Origin: Clostridia bacterium
GTDB taxonomy: Bacteria > Bacillota > Clostridia > Oscillospirales > Acutalibacteraceae
Direction of reading: 5' to 3'
DNA length: 64,000 bases
Assembly (NCBI GenBank): GCA_017935325.1
Contig: JAGBHV010000035.1
Coordinates: forward strand, 1 to 64,000
In this document: in pieces, positions 1 through 6,930 of the stretch
Numbering within the stretch: the stretch's first letter is position 1
Layout of the letters: each line of letters begins with the position of its first letter
Notes under the pieces: generated by a model
Seen by the model: only the letters and a program-made list of their open reading frames with translations
Told to the model about the DNA's origin: nothing
Database searches by the model: none
Program-made: the position numbers and the translations under genes

Positions 1-61
1 TCATTGTGTTGTAGTTGCGCTGTTTACATTCAGTGCAAGCAAGTGTGATTTTTACTCTCAT
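1..61 (-). CDS. rpmG: 50S ribosomal protein L33, 5' part only (cut by window edge)
   Basis: The first 20 codons read MRVKITLACTECKQRNYNTM, the typical start of bacterial L33 of the zinc-binding type: CTEC (residues 9-12) is the first half of its zinc ribbon. The rest lies beyond the left edge. A strong GGAGGTG ribosome binding site sits at 67-73. L33 is a small protein of the large ribosomal subunit. In Firmicutes it is commonly followed by secE and nusG, which would lie outside the window. Confidence 0.93.
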   Translation of the reverse strand, partial: MRVKITLACTECKQRNYNTM

Positions 62-125
62 GACGGCACCTCCATTTTACCGGATATAAGAATTAGCCTC
101 CCTCACAAAAGGGCACAAAAAAATA

Positions 126-141
126 ACCCTCTTTCAGAGGT
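126..141 (-). terminator. Short hairpin with T-run in the rpmG leader (possible attenuator)
   Basis: Just inside the predicted rpmG transcript the minus strand reads CCTCT-GAA-AGAGG (128-140), followed within a few bases by seven T residues. The stem is only 5 bp, so termination would be weak. A second small stem (CCCT...AGGG) follows. It could be a leader attenuator or chance. Confidence 0.3.
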
Positions 142-147
142 ACAGAG

Positions 148-176
148 ATTATATCACAAACATCAAGTAAAGTCAA
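148..176 (-). promoter_or_regulatory. Promoter for rpmG
   Basis: Read on the minus strand there is a TTGACT -35 box (171-176), a 17-base spacer and a perfect TATAAT -10 box (148-153). Transcription would start near 141, giving rpmG a leader of about 80 bases. Confidence 0.75.
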
Positions 177-203
177 GCAAATTTGTGATATTTTTTTATA
201 TTT

Positions 204-371
204 TTATAAATCATCAGCATCTTGTTCCGGAACATTATCGCGACTACTATATGGTGTGCCGCGATAGCTTCCCAGAATATCAATCGGGTTCTGTGTGGAA
301 TTAATTGCCCACACATTTATCATACTTTCAATTATATCTTTGTTTTTCTTTTCGCGTTTTTTGTTTTCCAT
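204..371 (-). CDS. Small conserved-looking hypothetical protein, 55 aa
   Basis: An ATG at 369-371 opens a 55-codon frame with an excellent GGAGGT site seven bases upstream (about 379-384). The product starts MENKKREKKNKDIIESMINV, has a mixed middle and ends in the acidic tail VPEQDADDL. It is charged at the N-terminus and has no signal peptide or membrane segment. The centre (DILGSYRGTPYSS) does not look like random translation. I recall small clostridial proteins with similar SYxGTP and QDADDL features but cannot confirm homology. It lies 66 bases downstream of the TVP38-type gene with no terminator between them, so it may share that transcript. The overlapping plus-strand frame at 222-434 is judged a shadow. 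Confidence 0.65.
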   Translation of the reverse strand: MENKKREKKNKDIIESMINVWAINSTQNPIDILGSYRGTPYSSRDNVPEQDADDL

Positions 372-437
372 AATATTATACCTCCAACACAGAAAGTGCC
401 GTCGGTATTAATATTCCATTATATTTATATGTAATAC

Positions 438-1106
438 TTATTTTCTGCGTTTTTTTATCAGACGGTAAATAAAAAATCCGATTATTGCCAACGGGATTGC
501 AACAATAATAAGTTTGATAAGCAGTTCTTTCGGTATATACTTATATATACTGTCGCCGATTATTGTAAAGAGCAGAACCCGCGGATATATACCGAGCAAT
601 GAAATCAGAAAATAAGGAATAAACTTATAATCTGATGAACCGAGAAAAAGACTTGTAAAATCAATCGGAAATGCCGGAAGAACGCGTGCGGCAAATAAAA
701 ATGAATTTTTGGTTTTTGTTTTCATGTTAAGCAACTTCTGTGTACCTTTGTTTTTGTTAAGAAGATTTGTAACATATTCTCCGCCGAGAAATCTGCCGAG
801 GAAGAAAGTTATTGTAACTTCAACTGCAAGGCCTATAAGATTGAGTATAAGTGCAGTGGGTGTGTCAAAAGAGATGCCGACAGAAACATAAATCATCATT
901 GCAGGCACAACAAAAACAACACTCTTGAGTGCATAAACACCGATAACAGCCAGATAAGCGTAGTAAATTACGGAAATTGAGCCTACAAGCTCCCTTAAAT
1001 CGAGATTAACAAGTGTATCGTAATTTACAATTACTGCCACAAAAATTGCCAGTGCTACAGCTATGCGTATAATAACGGATAAAACTTCTTTATTTTTTTC
1101 TTTCAT
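438..1106 (-). CDS. TVP38/TMEM64 (VTT/DedA-like) family membrane protein
   Basis: A 222-residue integral membrane protein with about five or six hydrophobic segments. The central part, with FVVPAMMIYVSVG, ITFFLGRFLGGEY and AARVLPAFPIDFTSLFLGSS, matches the SNARE-associated/VTT domain of the TVP38 family. Relatives are linked to lipid scrambling and membrane homeostasis; the substrate here is unknown. The C-terminus is strongly basic (YRLIKKRRK). I chose the ATG at 1106 because GGGGGAT lies directly upstream; a longer frame from a TTG at 1118 would place that site inside the gene. It is divergent from the radical SAM gene across about 130 bases. Confidence 0.85.
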   Translation of the reverse strand: MKEKNKEVLSVIIRIAVALAIFVAVIVNYDTLVNLDLRELVGSISVIYYAYLAVIGVYALKSVVFVVPAMMIYVSVGISFDTPTALILNLIGLAVEVTITFFLGRFLGGEYVTNLLNKNKGTQKLLNMKTKTKNSFLFAARVLPAFPIDFTSLFLGSSDYKFIPYFLISLLGIYPRVLLFTIIGDSIYKYIPKELLIKLIIVAIPLAIIGFFIYRLIKKRRK

Positions 1107-1235
1107 ATTATCCCCCAAAAAGATGATACTAAAAGAGTATATATTATTTAGAGAATTTTTTCAAGATTATTTATAGACATTTTGAAAAATATGTGATAGA
1201 ATGTTATTTGTATCTTTGTGTAAGGAGGTAGAACT

Positions 1236-2663
1236 ATGACTTTTCGTGAAAAAAGCGAGCGTGCAGCGGTAGGTAAAGCTATTGATATGCTTATCGGATA
1301 TATGAAAAAGGACCCCGATGCGAATATCGGAAAACTCGTAGACTTTGCGGAAAAATATGTAGGGTCTATTTTCCCCAGCAAAAACTTTGAAGCAATGCGT
1401 AAAGGCGCGCAGGACCCCGACAATATCTGGGTTCAGCTTACAAAATCGATTATTAATGATACTGACAAAAATATTGTCAGAAAAATGCTTCTTGCTTTCG
1501 GTCTCGGTGCAGGTGTGCACGGAACAGAAGCAGTAAGGGCAAACAGAGAAAAATATAAATGCAATATTCCCTGGCTTATTCTTATGGACCCCACATCTGC
1601 CTGCAACAAAAACTGCAAAGGCTGCTGGTCGGCAGAATACGGTCATAACCTTAACCTGACTTTTGACGAGATGGATAACATTGTAAATCAGGCAAAAGAG
1701 CTGGGCACTCATCTGTTTATGTTCACAGGCGGCGAACCGCTTATTAAAAAGAAAGAAATTATAAAGCTCTGCACAACTCACCCTGATTGTGTTTTCCTTG
1801 CATTCACAAATGCAACTCTTATTGACGATGAATTCTGTGAAGCTATCAAGGAAGCAGGTAACTTTGTTCCTGTTGCTAGTATTGAGGGAACAGAAGAAAG
1901 TAACGACGACAGACGAGGCGAAGGCAGCTATCAGACAACTATTGAAGCAATGGAACGCCTTAAAAAATATGGTATCTTCTTTGGTATGTCTGTTTGCTAT
2001 ACAAGTAAAAATGTTGAGTTTGTAACAAGCGATGAATTCATCGATAAAATGATTTCTCTCGGCGTTAAAATCGGTATGTATTTCAACTATATGCCCGTTG
2101 GTAAGGATGCTGTGCCTGAACTCATTCCCGGCCCCGATCAGAGAAAACACATGTATCACTGGTTGAGAAAAATGAGAAATTCAAAAACAGGCAAACCGAT
2201 TTTTGTTTTTGACTTCCAGGATGACGGCGAATATGTAGGCGGATGTATTGCAGGCGGCAGAAACTATTTCCACATAAATTCTGCAGGTGATATGGAACCC
2301 TGCGTTTTCATCCATTACTCTGATTCTAACATCAGAACTCACACAATTCTTGAGGCACTTAAAAACCCGCTTTTCCAGGCTTATTATAAAGGACAGCCTT
2401 TCAATGATAATCATTTAAGACCCTGTCCCATGCTTGAAAATCCCGATTGCCTGAGAAAAATTATAAAAGACACAGGTGCTAAATCAACCGACCTTATTGC
2501 TCCTGAAGATGTAGACACACTCTGCTCACGTTGCGACAAGTTTGCTGCTGCATGGAAAGATGAAGCGGAAAAGCTCTGGAATTCCACAACTCACAGAGAA
2601 ACAAAAACTTATTACTACCGTGATACACCCGAAGGCAAAGCAGAGCTTGAAAAGAATAAATAA
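1236..2663 (+). CDS. Radical SAM protein with C-terminal cysteine cluster
   Basis: A 475-residue cytosolic radical SAM enzyme. The SAM-binding [4Fe-4S] motif CxxxCxxC is C123-NKN-C127-KG-C130, and a GGEP motif follows at 165-168. A later cysteine-rich part (GGCIAGG, CVFIHY, RPCPMLENPDC, CSRCDKF) resembles a SPASM-like auxiliary cluster region. The N-terminal 110 residues are helical and unlike the SAM barrel. The organisation resembles the large clostridial group related to HpnH/MoaA-like enzymes; the substrate cannot be assigned. GGAGG lies 6-7 bases before the ATG, and a strong terminator follows, so it is a single-gene unit. A 330-codon antisense frame across it is considered spurious. Confidence 0.85.
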   Translation: MTFREKSERAAVGKAIDMLIGYMKKDPDANIGKLVDFAEKYVGSIFPSKNFEAMRKGAQDPDNIWVQLTKSIINDTDKNIVRKMLLAFGLGAGVHGTEAVRANREKYKCNIPWLILMDPTSACNKNCKGCWSAEYGHNLNLTFDEMDNIVNQAKELGTHLFMFTGGEPLIKKKEIIKLCTTHPDCVFLAFTNATLIDDEFCEAIKEAGNFVPVASIEGTEESNDDRRGEGSYQTTIEAMERLKKYGIFFGMSVCYTSKNVEFVTSDEFIDKMISLGVKIGMYFNYMPVGKDAVPELIPGPDQRKHMYHWLRKMRNSKTGKPIFVFDFQDDGEYVGGCIAGGRNYFHINSAGDMEPCVFIHYSDSNIRTHTILEALKNPLFQAYYKGQPFNDNHLRPCPMLENPDCLRKIIKDTGAKSTDLIAPEDVDTLCSRCDKFAAAWKDEAEKLWNSTTHRETKTYYYRDTPEGKAELEKNK

Positions 2664-2673
2664 ATTTATTGTC

Positions 2674-2710
2674 ACCGCAGATTTTCAGACTGGATCTGCG
2701 GTTATTTTTT
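2674..2710 (+). terminator. Rho-independent terminator after the radical SAM gene
   Basis: CCGCAGAT (2675-2682) pairs with ATCTGCGG (2694-2701) across an 11-base loop, followed by a T-rich tail (2702-2710). Confidence 0.85.
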
Positions 2711-2727
2711 AGAGGTCCCCCAATGTT

Positions 2728-2764
2728 AAAAAACTTTGACAAACTTCCAAAAGTTTTTTGTAGA
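2728..2764 (+). promoter_or_regulatory. Promoter with overlapping inverted repeat upstream of the XRE gene
   Basis: TTGACA (2736-2741) and TGTAGA (2759-2764) are separated by 17 bases and could serve as -35 and -10 boxes. A perfect 9-bp inverted repeat, AAAAAACTT (2728-2736) and AAGTTTTTT (2751-2759), fills the same space. This position would suit an autoregulatory operator for the regulator encoded next, but a weak terminator-like hairpin is an alternative. Confidence 0.4.
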
Positions 2765-2814
2765 TTTATCTGACCTTAATGATTTATAATTATTTCCGAA
2801 AGGAGTGATGTCTT

Positions 2815-3165
2815 ATGACATTAGGAGAAAATATTTATAACTTAAGAAAGAAAACAGGTATCTCTCAGGAACAGCTCGGAGAAAAGATAGGAGTAACAAG
2901 ACAGACAATTTCAAATTGGGAGCTTAATGAAACTTCACCCAACACAGAACAATTGAAATTATTGTCTAAATCTTTTAACATAAGTATTGATGATTTACTT
3001 GACAATGATATAAAAACAGTTTTAGTTGAAAAAATCAGCAATACTGAAAAACTTGCAGGAATTGTTATTAAAATACTTAAAGTTCTGGGAATAGCATTTG
3101 CCGCATTATTCACTATTGATGTGATTGCTTTGATTGTGTTTATATTAATCAGAACCGTCTCATAA
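2815..3165 (+). CDS. XRE-family transcriptional regulator with C-terminal membrane segment
   Basis: 116 residues. Residues 1-60 are a Cro/CI-type helix-turn-helix (LGENIYNLRKKTGISQEQLG, then IGVTRQTISNWE as the recognition region), typical of HTH_3 regulators. Residues 84-112 form a hydrophobic stretch (IKILKVLGIAFAALFTIDVI and on), so the protein is probably tethered to the membrane. Such small DNA-binding proteins with a membrane helix are common in Clostridia; the signal is unknown. AAGGAG precedes the ATG. It is monocistronic between two strong terminators. Confidence 0.85.
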   Translation: MTLGENIYNLRKKTGISQEQLGEKIGVTRQTISNWELNETSPNTEQLKLLSKSFNISIDDLLDNDIKTVLVEKISNTEKLAGIVIKILKVLGIAFAALFTIDVIALIVFILIRTVS

Positions 3166-3196
3166 AATATCGCATAACAAAAACATAAAAATTTAT

Positions 3197-3236
3197 CACC
3201 GCAGGTTTTTAAACTAAATCTGCGGTGTTGCTTTTT
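3197..3236 (+). terminator. Rho-independent terminator after the XRE gene
   Basis: CACCGCAG (3197-3204) pairs with CTGCGGTG (3220-3227), followed by TTGCTTTTTT. The stem sequence is almost the same as that of the terminator at 2674, suggesting a shared or duplicated terminator. Confidence 0.85.
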
Positions 3237-3298
3237 TATATATTATCACTTATAATAAAAATACAAACAAATCAGAATCAGGAAACGAGGTGGTTTGT

Positions 3299-3715
3299 AT
3301 GAAAAAGTTTATAGCATTAATATTGATAATGATTTGCATATCAGGATTTTCAGCTTGCGGAAAAAATGTTGAAGGTAATGTTGAAAATGTAAAGATTACA
3401 GACTTTCATTCCGAAGTATATACTGATAAGGAAATAGAAGCTGCACTCAATGTAACTTTTGACTATTTTAAAAATGTATTTTCCGGTTGTACCCTGACTG
3501 AAATAACATACGTCGGTGATTCTGAACTTGATTTCTATCAGGACTTTGCAGAAACACATCATGCAGACGATGTTATTGTATTTACTTCCACTTTTTATGT
3601 AGACTCCTCCTGCGGTGACGAATCACTTGTAGCTGACTCAACTTATGAAAAATGGTGTTGGATTCTGGTCAGAAACAATGGTTGCATGTGGAGACATGTT
3701 GACCATGGATATTAA
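3299..3715 (+). CDS. Predicted secreted lipoprotein, about 138 aa
   Basis: The ATG at 3299 follows GAGGTGG and opens a classic lipoprotein signal: MKK, a hydrophobic core (FIALILIMICISGF), then SAC with the lipidated cysteine at residue 20. The mature part has a globular alpha/beta pattern with paired cysteines and a conserved-looking end (TYEKWCWILVRNNGCMWRHVDHGY region). I recall similar short clostridial lipoproteins, possibly the DUF4829 group, but this is memory and not a match. The function is unknown and the protein should be anchored on the outer face of the membrane. It lies 48 bases before the GH16 gene and may be co-transcribed with it. Confidence 0.7.
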   Translation: MKKFIALILIMICISGFSACGKNVEGNVENVKITDFHSEVYTDKEIEAALNVTFDYFKNVFSGCTLTEITYVGDSELDFYQDFAETHHADDVIVFTSTFYVDSSCGDESLVADSTYEKWCWILVRNNGCMWRHVDHGY

Positions 3716-3763
3716 GATGTGGCAATTTCCGATTTATAAAAATATCTGAAAGGAGAAATTTAA

Positions 3764-4624
3764 ATGAGTGTTAATTTCAATAGCATTACTGCATTTTTCA
3801 CCTCAATTATTGTAATTATATGTTCGTGGTTGAGTATTCCCTGTTATCCTATGGGAGACGAGGTTGATATGGAAAAATTCACCGAAACATTCATTGAAGA
3901 CTTTGAAAAAGAACTTGACCGCAGTGTGTGGTCAGGCCATTATCAGTACGGCGAAACAACGGAATCAAGAAAGGGCAGTTACTGGAATCAGTATCTTGCT
4001 TATACTGAAAACGGAAATCTCGTTATCCCTGTTAAATACCTTGAAGAGGGAATGGGCGGAAAAGGTGCAGGTTGGTATTCTGCAGGCATTGACACAGACT
4101 CCGATGCACCAAATAGTTTCAGCCAGAAATTCGGATATTTTGAATGCAGATGTATTCTGCCTGCAGGTGCAGACATATGGAGTGCATTCTGGCTTATGAA
4201 TGAAGGTGTTTACAATGAAGATGGCCACGGCAGAGACGGAACGGAAATTGATATTTTTGAAAGTGACCGTTACGGAAAAAAATATCTTAATAACGCAGTT
4301 TCCTCAAATCTTCATTTTGACGGTTATAACGAAGCCCATCAGATGATGGGTGCAAAAGAATTTCTTATTAAAAACAACCCTTACGAAGAATTCAATACAT
4401 ACGGCCTTGAATGGAATGAAAACGAATACATTTTCTACATCAACGGAAAAGAAACTTTCCGCACAGACTTCGGCGGAGTAAGTCAGAATGAAGAATACCT
4501 TATTCTTTCAGTTGAAATGCGCGGAGAAAACGGCATCCCCTCTGACAGAAAAAATGCCCCCGGAGAAGAGACACAGTTTATTGTTGATTATGTAAAGGTT
4601 TATCAGTATAAGGATTTGATTTAA
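3764..4624 (+). CDS. Glycoside hydrolase family 16 (beta-glucanase-like), exported
   Basis: 286 residues with an N-terminal hydrophobic segment (about 8-28) acting as signal or anchor. The family 16 active-site motif is present as E161-I-D-I-F-E166, where the first Glu is the expected nucleophile, the second the acid/base and D163 the assisting residue. Flanking FGYFECRCILPAG, DIWSAFWLMN and YGLEWNENEYIFYING are typical of the beta-jelly roll. The fold ends with FIVDYVKVYQY, as GH16 domains usually do. Members hydrolyse beta-1,3/1,4-glucans, laminarin or galactans; the substrate here cannot be fixed. No carbohydrate-binding or dockerin module is present. AAGGAG lies upstream of the ATG. Confidence 0.88.
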   Translation: MSVNFNSITAFFTSIIVIICSWLSIPCYPMGDEVDMEKFTETFIEDFEKELDRSVWSGHYQYGETTESRKGSYWNQYLAYTENGNLVIPVKYLEEGMGGKGAGWYSAGIDTDSDAPNSFSQKFGYFECRCILPAGADIWSAFWLMNEGVYNEDGHGRDGTEIDIFESDRYGKKYLNNAVSSNLHFDGYNEAHQMMGAKEFLIKNNPYEEFNTYGLEWNENEYIFYINGKETFRTDFGGVSQNEEYLILSVEMRGENGIPSDRKNAPGEETQFIVDYVKVYQYKDLI

Positions 4625-4648
4625 CAGGTATATTTTCGGAAGTGTGTT

Positions 4649-4972
4649 ATGATTGGAAAAATTGTAAAGGTGTTAGTTGACAGACCGCTGGGAAGTTATC
4701 ATCCGAAACATAAAAATATTTTTTACCCTATAAACTATGGGTATGTGGAAGGTATCATTGCTCCTGACGGAGAAGAACAGGATGCTTATATTATAGGTGT
4801 AGATGTACCTGTTAAAGAATTTACAGGAAAAGTAATTGCAATTATCCATCGGTACGATGATATTGAAGAAAAATGGGTTGTTGCTCCTGAAAATGCATCC
4901 CTTACAAAGAATGAGATAATTGAACAAGTAAATTTTCAGGAAAAATATTTCAAATTTGAAGTAAGAATGTAA
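4649..4972 (+). CDS. Small inorganic-pyrophosphatase-like protein
   Basis: 107 residues matching the core of soluble family I inorganic pyrophosphatase: FYPINYGYVEGIIAPDGEEQ followed by DAYIIGVD, which carries the acidic metal/PPi-binding residues. It is about 60 residues shorter than the classic enzyme, a short form I recall from several Clostridia. It would hydrolyse pyrophosphate, though activity is unproven for the short group. It follows the GH16 gene by 24 bases with a modest GGAAG site and probably shares that transcript. The hairpins at 4989-5071 end the unit. Confidence 0.78.
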   Translation: MIGKIVKVLVDRPLGSYHPKHKNIFYPINYGYVEGIIAPDGEEQDAYIIGVDVPVKEFTGKVIAIIHRYDDIEEKWVVAPENASLTKNEIIEQVNFQEKYFKFEVRM

Positions 4973-4988
4973 ATCAGAAAAACAAAAC

Positions 4989-5071
4989 GGCGAGAGCAAG
5001 CCCTCGCCCTACATTACAAAAAACACCACCGTGTCATCCTCGGGCATAAGCGAAGGAAAGCGGTGGTGTTT
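4989..5071. terminator. Paired hairpins between convergent genes (bidirectional terminator with repeat-like sequence)
   Basis: A first hairpin GGCGAG...CTCGCC covers 4989-5008. A second has arms AAACACCACCG (5021-5031) and CGGTGGTGTTT (5061-5071), which gives U-rich ends on both strands and suits the convergent pyrophosphatase and lipase genes. The loop of the second contains a CATCCTCGGGCATAAGCGAAGGA-like stretch reminiscent of dispersed clostridial palindromes. Confidence 0.65.
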
Positions 5072-5078
5072 CTGAATT

Positions 5079-6365
5079 TTATACTGTTGCGTTAATGGTT
5101 CCCACAAGTGTATAATAAAAATCTTCAAAGCTTGTGGGATAATCTATTGTTCCGCAGAAGTCGAAGTGGTCAAAGCCTTCCATGGTTGGCATATAATACC
5201 ATACTCCCGGTTCAATTTTTTCTCCTGCGTTTATTGTTTCTTCATAGCTTTTTGCGTTGTCCTTATCTGTTGCAGGATAAAGTGCACTTGCATACGGTAC
5301 GATACCATCGTTCTTCGCCCATGATTCGTCCATATAAATTCCGTCAATTGTTTTGCCTTCAACTGCACCGATATAAAATGATGTAAGATAGAACATTGCA
5401 AAGTTTGATGCAATAGGTACATATGTATTAAAGACAGTTTTATTAGTTGAGTTGCATGAATATGAATAATAATACGCATTTTCAACTATTTTTATTTTTT
5501 CGTTAAGTTCCCTTGAACCTCTGAGTGTCAGGTCATATCCGCAGTTATCCTGTGCTTCAACAGCAGTTTTGATTGTTGACAGACTGAACTTCGCTTTTTC
5601 TTCATCCTGTTTCGGGGTAAGTCCCATATGTCCCATGTAAAGGTCTTCCCACATAAGAACATTGTGACCTAAAACTGCACCTGCAAAATTAATAAATGCG
5701 ATAATACCTGTCATAAGGAATGAATCGTGAATAAGGTTTGCAATAGGTGAGCCGTTATGGACACCTGAAAAAGTTACAACGGAATAAATTGCATCCTTGT
5801 GACCGCCTTTGAAAAGCGGGGATGTATCTTCTCCTGTTGCAGCAACTTCAGCTTCATCACCGTAAGCCACGAGTGATGCAAAAAGTCTTACTGTATGACC
5901 GCCGAAAGAATGACCTACAAGGTTGATTTTTTCTTGCATATCCCAGGGTTCATCCATAAGATAATTATCTGTATAATCAAAACCGTAGCGGGCGTGATTG
6001 TGTTCTTTGGAATGTGCTTCACCATAGTCAACAACTGTTCCTGTAAGCTGTGCATAAAGTTCACAGGCTCTGTCCCATGCACTGTTGAAAGGACCTACAA
6101 CTGCTGCGTAAGCTTCAATTCCGTGGCTGTTGTAAAGTTCAATTACATCGCCTTCGGAGTCAGCCCAACCGCCCCAATAAGCTTCGTCTCCGTATTTGTT
6201 CCAACCGCCCATACCGTGAACAAAAATCCAGGGATGTTCGTTTGTTATATCATATGTTTTTCCGTCAAACCGGACTGTATTTTTTCTGCTTTCAGCAAAA
6301 GCTACCGTGCTGAACATTGTAAAAACCATTACGACACATAAAATTATACTGATAAATTTTTTCAT
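5079..6365 (-). CDS. Secreted lipase, family I.5/I.6-like (alpha/beta hydrolase)
   Basis: 428 residues with a signal peptide ending near AFA (22-24). The body matches bacterial true lipases of the Geobacillus/Staphylococcus type: oxyanion region HGMGGW (50-55), VVGPFNSAWDRACELYAQL, VDYGEAHSKEHNHARYG, nucleophile elbow GHSFGG with S153, then D353 in KNDGIVPYAS and H400 in GFDHFDF as the likely triad. SPLFKGGHKDAIYSVVTFSG and YDLTLRGSRELNEKI also fit, including the zinc-binding region known in that family. It should hydrolyse acylglycerols outside the cell. A strong GGAGGT precedes the ATG. It is transcribed alone, toward the terminator at 4989-5071. Confidence 0.9.
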   Translation of the reverse strand: MKKFISIILCVVMVFTMFSTVAFAESRKNTVRFDGKTYDITNEHPWIFVHGMGGWNKYGDEAYWGGWADSEGDVIELYNSHGIEAYAAVVGPFNSAWDRACELYAQLTGTVVDYGEAHSKEHNHARYGFDYTDNYLMDEPWDMQEKINLVGHSFGGHTVRLFASLVAYGDEAEVAATGEDTSPLFKGGHKDAIYSVVTFSGVHNGSPIANLIHDSFLMTGIIAFINFAGAVLGHNVLMWEDLYMGHMGLTPKQDEEKAKFSLSTIKTAVEAQDNCGYDLTLRGSRELNEKIKIVENAYYYSYSCNSTNKTVFNTYVPIASNFAMFYLTSFYIGAVEGKTIDGIYMDESWAKNDGIVPYASALYPATDKDNAKSYEETINAGEKIEPGVWYYMPTMEGFDHFDFCGTIDYPTSFEDFYYTLVGTINATV

Positions 6366-6532
6366 ATCTTCTACCTCCGAAATGAAAATTATCTTTGTAA
6401 CATTATCTTAACAAACATTATTTTCCAAGTCAAATTAAAAATTATTATTTTTATGCTATCACTGATGTCGGTTTTATTATAAACCGTAAGTGCATTACCC
6501 ATAGTAAGTTTTTAAACAATAAATTATAATTT

Positions 6533-6599
6533 TCAACGAAAAATCCCCTCAGTCAGAATCGTAGATTCTGACAGCTCCCCTTGCATTTTCAAGGGGAGC
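6533..6599 (+). repeat. Dispersed two-hairpin repeat, copy A
   Basis: After CGAAAAATCCCCTC come hairpin 1, GTCAGAATC-GTA-GATTCTGAC, and hairpin 2, GCTCCCCTTG-CATTTT-CAAGGGGAGC. A second copy is found inverted at 31950-32009 and a decayed third at 35216-35275. Hairpin 2 and the flank are conserved while hairpin 1 varies in sequence but keeps its pairing. Confidence 0.75.
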
Positions 6600-6655
6600 C
6601 TGTAGCCGTAATATGCATATAAATTATAATTTATATATGAATATAAATTGAGATT

Positions 6656-6733
6656 TCGTAGGGGGCGGCGTCCTCGACGACCCGTAGGTTTATGCGTGAT
6701 TTTCAGGCGGACGCCCGATGGGCGCCCCTACGA
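6656..6733. repeat. GC-rich palindromic repeat with CGTAGGGG ends
   Basis: A roughly 78-base GC-rich island in AT-rich surroundings with inverted termini CGTAGGGGGCG (6657-6667) and CGCCCCTACG (6723-6732). It resembles the small CGTAGGGGCG-type interspersed repeats common in gut Clostridia. A 70-codon frame at 6648-6860 overlaps it and is rejected. Confidence 0.6.
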
Positions 6734-6874
6734 TGTTAAAATTAATTGTGCGATAAATTATAATTTAAAAAACCGGATATGGGCATCATACTCGCAAATT
6801 ATTATAAAACTCACATCAGTGATAGCTGAAAATTATAATTTATGCGTGTGCCGACAGTAATCTTTCTTTTGCAA

Positions 6875-6928
6875 AAAATCCCTGCCGAGATTCTTCACTT
6901 CGCTCGAGAATGACGGCAGGGATTTTAT
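6875..6928 (-). terminator. Long hairpin terminator after aspS
   Basis: AAAATCCCTGCCG (about 6875-6886) pairs with CGGCAGGGATTTT (6914-6926), giving a U-rich end on the minus strand immediately after the aspS stop. The loop carries GATTCTTCACTTCGCTCGAGAATGA-type sequence, itself a known style of interspersed clostridial palindrome, so a repeat appears to serve as terminator. Confidence 0.75.
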
Positions 6929-6930
6929 TT

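Larger units (their letters stand above)
6450..6840. repeat. MITE-like non-coding element with long inverted ends and nested palindromes
   Basis: The gap between the lipase and aspS (about 565 bases) has no credible gene. Its core is bounded by inverted arms: GCTATCACTGATGT at 6455-6468 and its exact reverse complement at 6813-6826, with similar flanking AT-rich sequence extending the arms to roughly 45 bases. Inside lie two other palindromic elements (6533-6599 and 6656-6733). A short palindrome AAATTATAATTT or near copies recur four times (about 6520, 6620, 6755 and 6830). No transposase is present. Confidence 0.65.

Noticed and set aside
222..434. 70-codon plus-strand frame
   Set aside because: No ribosome site, and it is antisense to the better supported 55-residue ORF at 204-371.
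1167..2159. 330-codon open frame on the minus strand across the radical SAM gene
   Set aside because: Its product is rich in Phe, Cys, His and Ile without domain pattern, has no ribosome site, and lies opposite a clear enzyme gene; it is a codon-bias shadow.
6648..6860. 70-codon plus-strand frame in the repeat region
   Set aside because: The frame exists only because of the GC-rich palindrome (RRGRRPRRPVG) and has no ribosome site.
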